The notes under the pieces are model-generated. The model saw only the letters and a program-made list of their open reading frames with translations. It made no database searches and had not been told where the DNA came from. Made by a program: the position numbers and the translations under genes. A stretch of 64,000 nucleotides of DNA from Sebastes aleutianus (Eukaryota > Chordata > Actinopteri > Perciformes > Sebastidae), in the NCBI GenBank assembly GCA_916700875.1, contig CAKAKS010000001.1, positions 18,369,956-18,433,955 of the forward strand, in the 5' to 3' direction. Shown here one piece after another: positions 57,317-64,000 of the stretch (position 1 is its first letter; every line of letters starts with the position of its first letter).

Positions 57317-57516
57317 CACATTACATTTGTGTTTGCAGCCTGTCCCAGGCCATCTCTGCAGCTTTTGCTGATTTTACTGAATCTCTGGCTTGTTTCCAGT
57401 CCATGAGCTTTGTTTTCATTGTCCCGTCAAGTGCATCACGACTGGGATTTTCAAGTGTTGCAGCTCGTCTCACAATATTTGCAGTGGTGGCGTTATTGTG
57501 GATGCGTTTCCATATA
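57317..57516 (-). other. conserved exon-like open stretch, copy C
   Basis: The counterpart of 4979-5171, with the frame open. The donor side is altered by a small tandem insertion that duplicates the GTAAGTG sequence. Confidence 0.3.
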
Positions 57517-59289
57517 CTAGATGCAAGCAAAATATGGCACTCACAATGTAAACCATAAGTTAGATAAGCATATTGTTACGTATGGCCGGGTTATCTCTAC
57601 AGCTGCCTGCATCGGCTGTTTATTGTTGTGTTTTGGAGGTGATTTTTTTCTCAGTTACCTCTAGTTAAATCTATGTAGATCATTTTGGTTTTATTTGTCC
57701 AGGCTTTTAGATATCAGTCTCTGACATTCCTGTCTGCTACTCAATATAAATCAATGAAATTTCAGCATTTTGAAAAAAAGCATCAACAGCGATCTCTCCA
57801 GAATCAGTGCCCAATAATACAATGGAGGTGAAAAGATGATGAGGATAAGTATTTCTATAATTCCCACGGTTATATCATTGAGGTCTGTTGACATTTTCAC
57901 TTCTGTTGTATTGTGGTGGAGGCAGAAATCTCAGAGATGATATCCCTCCCGTCCTCCTGACGACAACTCAATACATTCTTGGCTCATACATCTGCTGAGG
58001 AGGACGATGACTACTGCCTTTTAATTTAAAGAAGAAACATACATTTATTTTACTTGTATTTATTTTTAGAACAGCTCACATGCTACATGATTTGGATTCT
58101 CAGTAAACAGTTGCATCCAGTCCTCTTCAGTCCACCTGAACTAAACACAGCTTAGTTCCTTGACACCAAACACCAGGACATTAGCTCCAATGGTGACGGC
58201 TGCTGATTGTGTCTATAAGTGACACCTAACAATACCATACCCAACACAGACTGGAGTCATAGAGGTTACACTGAAAGGTTGGATGAAAACAGAATTTGCA
58301 GGTGGGAAGATATTTCAGGTTGAAATGTTCTGTTGGATGTAATCCTGCAGAGCAGATCGGTTTTATTAAATAAAAGGCACAAATAAAAGAGTAAGAGGAA
58401 CTTTCTTTTAGGGGCCTCCTTTACCCTGACCGCACTAAATACCGTCAAAAATGACCGATGGGTAAATCTTTACTTCCTCAGATGATCCCAAAAGGTTTTT
58501 AGTGAGATCTGCATAAAAGATTTCAAAATAAAACTCATTTGATTTCCCTCCACCACAGCACTACTAGGACACACAGGAAAAAGGCATGTAAACACATAAA
58601 TTGATTTTCCTTTTAAACCTGTTTAACTACTTATTTCCATCATGTGTCTGCAGTGCATGTGACACATTTACAGATCTGGAACCAGTCAAATGCGTCACCC
58701 GTCCGGCCGGTTTAGTACGGTAAAATACAGTGTTGAATGTGCAAAGTGAACTCTGTGCCATGAATCCTTTTGTTAAGCCACACAAATACACAAGTGCATG
58801 CATGGATTGATTTTAAGTCTGAACATTCAGTACAATAATACATGTTTGATTCTGAAATATTGTTATATACTGTATATTTCTTGATTTTAAAAAAAGTGTC
58901 CTTTCTTCATGTCATTTTAAGACAAGATGCACCATTTATATACATTTACTTTACAACTTTATGAGTTATGTCTTTAAAAAAACAAAGAGGGGGACTTTTT
59001 TGTGTGATCAACTGGAGCTGCAGGGAGTTCCACTCTGTGCTGCTTTTCTGTCTCTTGTGTTTGTTTCAGCTCTGCCATCCACAGTAATGCATTCATAAAG
59101 CACTGGGTTGTTGCTTCTTCACCCGTCTGTCAGTTCCTGAATGAAGAAAGACGGAGAATCCCAAAGCTGAGAGTCATTTACTGACCGACAGTAACTGTTC
59201 ACACTTCTTGGTCCTTAGTTTGTGGAATGTCCGGCCTCCATCTACTGATCTGTGTCCAGTCACTGTGGTCCGTGTTGCTGCATCCCCCG
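57517..59289. other. spacer between PLAAT-C and scyl1 fragment
   Basis: Matches 5172-6984 over its whole length. No gene is seen. Confidence 0.5.
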
Positions 59290-61196
59290 TCAGTCCAGCT
59301 TGCGTGCGCCCAGTTTGAGAGGACCTTTAGCAGCTTTGCGCTCCGCCCGTTTCGCCTCCAGCTCTTTCCTCCTCTCCTCCCGTTTCTTCTTGGACAGCTC
59401 TGCCTTGCTGAGACCTGGTGGACGATAAAGACAGGCAGTTCAATGCACGGGGGGACAGATCGTTAGTTAATGGTCATCTAACAAGAATATTTGAGCATTA
59501 GTGTGAATACAGAAGAAGTTCAAGTGAAGATTTTAAGACTGAGAACCAGAGGTGTGACCAAGTCAATGTTTTGCAAGCCACAAGTAAGTCTCAAGTCTTT
59601 GCCCTTAAGTCCAAGCTTGTGAAATCCCAAGTCCTAAACTTTGAGTTTTGAGTCCTAAACAAGTCATAATACAAATCCAAATGTAATGCCTGTCTCCGTC
59701 TGTAATTTTTTACCAGCATGTTTTGCATACTGCAATTCATTTTTTGTTGACGGCCGCATAGTTTTTGTACGCAAACAAAATTATCTTTGGTATCGTCTTT
59801 TCCAACTGGCGTTCAGTAACGTAACGTTAGTTCTTCATGGTTCTCTCCTGCAACTTGATTGGATGCTGTCGGATTGGTTCAAAAACAAAGTGGATCTGGG
59901 GAGATAAGTGTTGACTTGCTGGGAATGAAAAGCGTTAACGTTGGTTGATTGAGGAAATTAATGGAAATGAATTGATTCGTTGCACACTTTTTAAATTAAT
60001 CACTTTTTAATCTTTGGGCTTTGGGGGAAGGTATCAAGTATTTTCAAGTCAAAAGGCTCAAGTCCAAGTGAAGTCACAAGTCATTGGTGTTAAAGTCCAA
60101 GTCTAGTTGCAAGTCTTTTCTGATTTTATCCAGTCGGGTCTAAAGCCATCAAATTTGAGACTCGAGTCTGACTCAAGTCCGTCATGTGACTCGAGTTCAC
60201 ACCTCTGCATAGAAGTAAAAATGGTCCAGTGATGTGACAGATAAAGGTTCATATTTCTGATAAGGAGGGCCAGCTGAGAGACTTACCCTGGTTCCCATCC
60301 ACTGACTCCCAGCTCTCCTCAGCCCCCCAGTCTCCTGTTGCCTCTGCAGACCAGCCATCTCCAGTCTGACCAGGAGAGAACACAACACACACATCACTGT
60401 ACAGACATGCAGGTACTGTAAAGACATTCCTGACTGTTTATTCCTCTACAGATCAACTTCTCATCAAGAGGGGGCAGTATTTTTACCTCATTTAAAGGAA
60501 GAGTCTTACATTTCAAGGAAAAAAGCTTACTCGTTTTCTTAGTGAGAGTTAGATGGGAGGATCGATAACACTCATGTCTGTACACTTAATGTGTAAAGCA
60601 AGAGCCAGCAGGTGGTTAGCTTAGCTTAGCATAAAGACCTGAAGCAGGGGGAAACAGCTAGCCTGGCTCTGAAAACGTTTTAAGAACGCAACTCATTAAA
60701 CCATAACTTGTTGTATTTACACTTTGGTTGTTGTACAGATTAGACAAATGAGATGTAACGTGGTTAAGCTGTGAGCTTCAGAGGAGCTGTAGGTGGATAA
60801 CTGCCTCAGATAACAATGTGAATAATTTACTATGCAGATTTTGAATACTTTAAAACTTTAAATCAATAAAGATGCAGACTTTTTATTCCTATTAATAGGT
60901 TTTTGTTGTGTTTTTTCAGAATTCACAATTTGTGACTGTTCTGTTTATTCACAATCTAAGCAACACTAATTTAATCTGTCCCTCTCTTGCTCCTGTGTGT
61001 TTTTGCCGTCCTCACCGTGGCAGCAGTGCCGGCTGTGTTTCTCTGGGACACGCTGGCGAACAGATCATTCTGACCGGCCCCCTTGGAGGCTGAGCTGTTG
61101 GTGTCCCAGTTGTACTCGCTGGCTAACCGCACCCCTTCTGGCAGGAGGAGCGTCGTCATGTTGGCCAGGGTTGTGTCCGTGTCCTCCTCCGCCCAG
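59290..61196 (-). pseudogene. scyl1: SCYL1 C-terminal exons, copy C (cut at duplication edge)
   Basis: Exons are 61016-61196 (5' part lost), 60287-60365 and 59290-59414 (stop at 59290-59292). The frame RLASEYNW is intact in the part that remains. At 61196 the match to units A and B stops inside the exon, and a hairpin-rich sequence follows. No ints5 exon 1 exists in this unit. Confidence 0.85.
59547..60207. mobile_element. hAT-type miniature element in scyl1-C intron
   Basis: CAGAGGTGTGA and CACACCTCTG ends; counterpart of 40243-40892. Confidence 0.7.
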
Positions 61197-61400
61197 CAAA
61201 GCTTCTCCTATAACTGTGTATAGGCCTACAGTAGCGTACAGGCCCACAGTTATAGGAGGAGCGAAGCTCCTCCTATAACATTTAAACATTATAATTTAAA
61301 CATTATAATATACATTTAAACATTATACACATACATTATACAGGCCTACAGTAGCGTACAGGCCTACAGTTAAAGGAGGAGCGAAGCTCTCTTTCCACTG
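61197..61400. repeat. hairpin-rich repeat at the end of unit C
   Basis: Two nested inverted pairs: CTCCTATAACTGTG (61205-61218) with its complement at 61245-61258, and TTATAGGAGGAGC (61250-61262) with its complement at 61266-61278 across a 3-base loop. 'caggcctacagtagcgtaca' is repeated at about 61224 and 61341. Confidence 0.8.
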
Positions 61401-62150
61401 TTCCAATAATCACAAACTCTGGTTTTGGTCAAAATAAACCCTTAATTCATAGCATCAACAGATAGATATTCAGTTTGTTCAGTTCATTTCAGTTTTTTAC
61501 CACAAGAGTGACTCATTTTCTCAAACAAATCGATAGAGGATCTATGTTCACTTTATTCAGTTCACTTATTTCGAGAGGAGTGAGTCATCTTCTCGAACAA
61601 ATCGATAGAGGATCTCTGAACAAGTCAACAGACCTAACATGTCTGAGGCTGCATGGCGCTGTTGTGTGTTTGTGCGTGTGTGTTAATCTCCCGACAGAGG
61701 GCGCAGAAGCTGCGCGCAGTTTAAATGACACCAATAGGTTACTGTGTGTGTCACCTAGCATAGTTTTTATAGCATGACTAACTTGAGTTTTGAACTAATG
61801 TTTCCTGCCAGTATATGTCTAATCACGTGGGGTGTCTCCTTTAGTCACAGAGCAGTGTTAATGTAAATGTACGCTGTTTTGATTTCAAATGTAAACTCAC
61901 TTTCATTGGGCAGACTATGAACCAATGTGTAACCTGTTGCTATGGGTCAGGGGGGCCCCAGCAACCAACCTGACGAATCTGATGACACTTCTCCAATTAA
62001 AGAACTTTCATTGGCTCTTTGTTTTGTGGCCTTCACTTAAATACAACAGGAGATCCCATTGTAAATGCTGAACATGTTTAATGTTTACGATTTGAGATCG
62101 GTGCGTCCAGGATGGACTTCCGAGCCGATTAGGGGATGTTTAAAACAATC
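61401..62150. other. unique noncoding sequence
   Basis: Two similar stretches with 'caaatcgatagaggatct' at about 61527 and 61600 form a local direct repeat. The open frame 61475-61777 spans them and has no domain. No gene is called. Confidence 0.45.
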
Positions 62151-62775
62151 TTAAAGTGGCAGTAGGCAGTATATTTTTGGCATCATTGGGCAAAAATTCC
62201 ATAATAACCTTTCAGATTATTGTAATTCAATTGTTCTGAGAGAAAACTAGAGTTCTGCACGTCCTCATGGCTCTGTTTTCAGGATTTAAAAAAATCTAGC
62301 CCGTGATGGGAGACTTTGACCAATCACAGGTCATTTCATTGAGAGAGCGTTCCTATTGGCTGTGCTCCGGTCATGTGACCAGAACTTGGCATTCCTTCAC
62401 CAGATTTTAAAATGGCAGCGGCGTCACAAACTTTCTCATTTTATAGCTAAACCGTGCACTACAAGATGATTCTGAAAACATCTGAGGAGAGAAATAGGCA
62501 TTAACATAACAGAATATTGATTCATATTTGATCAGCGCTGCCTGGTTTGACCGTTTGGTCGGAGTTCGTGAGTGATTGACAGCTGGCTCTCGTAGATGGC
62601 AGCTGGACAGCAGACCTCAGATCAGCTCTTACTGCTTGTTTTCCTCCGGTCTGTGAAATCTTGCAGATGCCGTTAGGAGCACCGGAGGACTCAGAGGAAC
62701 ATGATTTTTTTCAGGTTACCTGTTTCATGCACTACTGTCATGATATAGCAACCGTTTTATAAAAATAACTTTTTA
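62151..62775. mobile_element. TTAA-type DNA element, inverted and truncated copy
   Basis: It starts TTAAAGTGGCAGTAGGCAGT and runs as the diverged reverse complement of 47818-49137 with the middle missing. It ends near 'ataactttttatgtaatt'. Confidence 0.65.
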
Positions 62776-63809
62776 TGTAATTAGCTGATTTTCCCTCCCA
62801 AAAGTATAAGTAATTTTCTTTAATATAACTTATCCTTACCCCTCCAAGTCAAAATAAAGCTAATAGAATTGGTGTACATCATCTGAGCTGGGAACCTGAA
62901 GATTAATTTGAGATGCAGCTCAGACGCTATCCCATCTTGGATAACCTACCAATCCTGCAGAAACCTCCTTATTGTAAACCTAGCTAGGAAAGCCATCCAT
63001 GCTCTGAATGCTCCAGGTCTCTAGTTTGTGGTCAAGTTTCAAAATGGGGACTAACATCATCACACATGAATACAGATGGGCTATTGGAGCTCAGGAGGTA
63101 GACACAAACACACACACAAGGCGTGGTCCAAGGTAGCTTTGGAGCTTCTTTTCCTAGGAAGTCGGAGGTTGAGAGTGACAACATTTACTTAGAAGTAATC
63201 ATGATTTTAATCCGGTTTTGTAAGGTAGTTTATTCTTTGGAATATCCCCCACCACAAGTAGTGATTACCCAATGACATTTAACATCTCTGTCCTCTATCT
63301 ATATCTATATATATATGTTTTTTCCCCACACTTGCATTGTGTTGTTGTAGGCTTGTTTAATCTGTTTTCATGGCATTATTTGTGCTTTCCCGAATAACCA
63401 ATTCGGATTCCGGTAGATCCCAAATATAAAAAGAGTTGTCTTTACTTTGCTGTGATGTTCATGACAACAGTTATTGTCTCTTTATCTGGATGGTTATATT
63501 TTTTTTAATTCTAAACACTTTTAGACAAGATAGAATTATAATAAATATGTAGCACCAAAATAATCAGTTTGTAGCTAAATGTCTGCAAAGAACTTCAACT
63601 ACTGCAAAAATCTGTGCCATCATGAAGGTGAAATCATAAACTTTAACACACATGCACATGCCCACAGGGGTTCCCATTTAGTGTTTTGACAGTTCTGTGT
63701 AAGTCACGCCTGCTTTGAGTGAAATAGATAACTGTGTGCTTGGGAGGACTTTTAGGAGTGTGTGTCTTTGTGTGAACTGATTGTGTAAGTGTGTGTGCAC
63801 TAATTGTGT

Positions 63810-63855
<46 letters not shown>

Positions 63856-64000
63856 GTGTGCACTGATTGTGTAAGTATATTATAAGTGTGCCTGTATCAT
63901 AGAAATCTAATCCTAAATTGAATTCTAGTTGTAGTTCTTTTCTCCCTCTTCTCACCTGCCCAATTGCTAATTTAGTAATTTCTTCCTGACACTCCTTTAT
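62776..64000. other. noncoding end of window
   Basis: AT-rich, with a TG microsatellite. I see no coding exon or RNA gene. Confidence 0.4.
63809..63860. repeat. (TG)n microsatellite
   Basis: A TG run with one CG interruption, preceded by shorter TG tracts from about 63760. Confidence 0.95.

Noticed and set aside
63678..63863. His-Thr-rich frame on the minus strand
   Set aside because: Produced by the TG microsatellite.
1..64000. CRISPR arrays, rRNA or tRNA genes
   Set aside because: No regularly spaced repeats and no cloverleaf with both A and B boxes were seen; the B-box-like site near 10025 lacks the rest.

Overview
The window is from a ray-finned fish, most likely a percomorph teleost. 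The reasons are low gene density, GT-AG introns, teleost-type protein matches (PLAAT, SCYL1, INTS5, UTP11) and a dense mix of hAT and TTAA miniature elements, Tc1 and L1 relics, solo LTRs and a near-complete Bel/Pao element. I saw nothing bacterial: no operons, no Shine-Dalgarno sites, no CRISPR.

The backbone is a tandem segmental duplication in three units. Unit A is about 1-32186, unit B about 32187-52177 and unit C about 52178-61196. Each unit holds, in order: a block of old repeats; one four-coding-exon PLAAT gene (phospholipase A/acyltransferase, LRAT-like fold) on the plus strand (2127-4471, 35132-37758, 54303-56606); a short conserved exon-like stretch on the minus strand; and the last three exons of scyl1 on the minus strand (6985-8454, 39986-41987, 59290-61196). 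In A and B this is followed by exon 1 and the promoter of ints5 (8966-9045, 42781-42860). Unit C stops inside a scyl1 exon at 61196.

The three PLAAT genes look intact and keep the His-His-Cys catalytic set. Their coding exons differ far more than the flanking introns, and almost every exon difference changes an amino acid. The C-terminal membrane-anchor exon is nearly unrelated between copies. The scyl1 and ints5 pieces are broken fragments. In A and B, ints5 intron 1 is fused directly to a truncated scyl1 exon, giving a potential but frameshifted chimeric gene.

Unit A is longer because of later arrivals: a 5'-truncated L1 (11795-13850), a six-exon SGNH-hydrolase-like gene fragment (13918-15556, minus), a Bel/Pao retrotransposon with two LTRs and a 5-bp target duplication (16027-23651, minus), a 694-bp TTAA element (25195-25888) and a solo LTR (25964-26574). 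For the last two, unit B still has the empty site. Unit B has its own mosaic island (43395-47040) of scyl1, utp11 and ints5 fragments, and a solo LTR nested in a hAT element in PLAAT intron 3. From 61197 to the end the sequence is mostly repeat-derived, with no gene that I can support.
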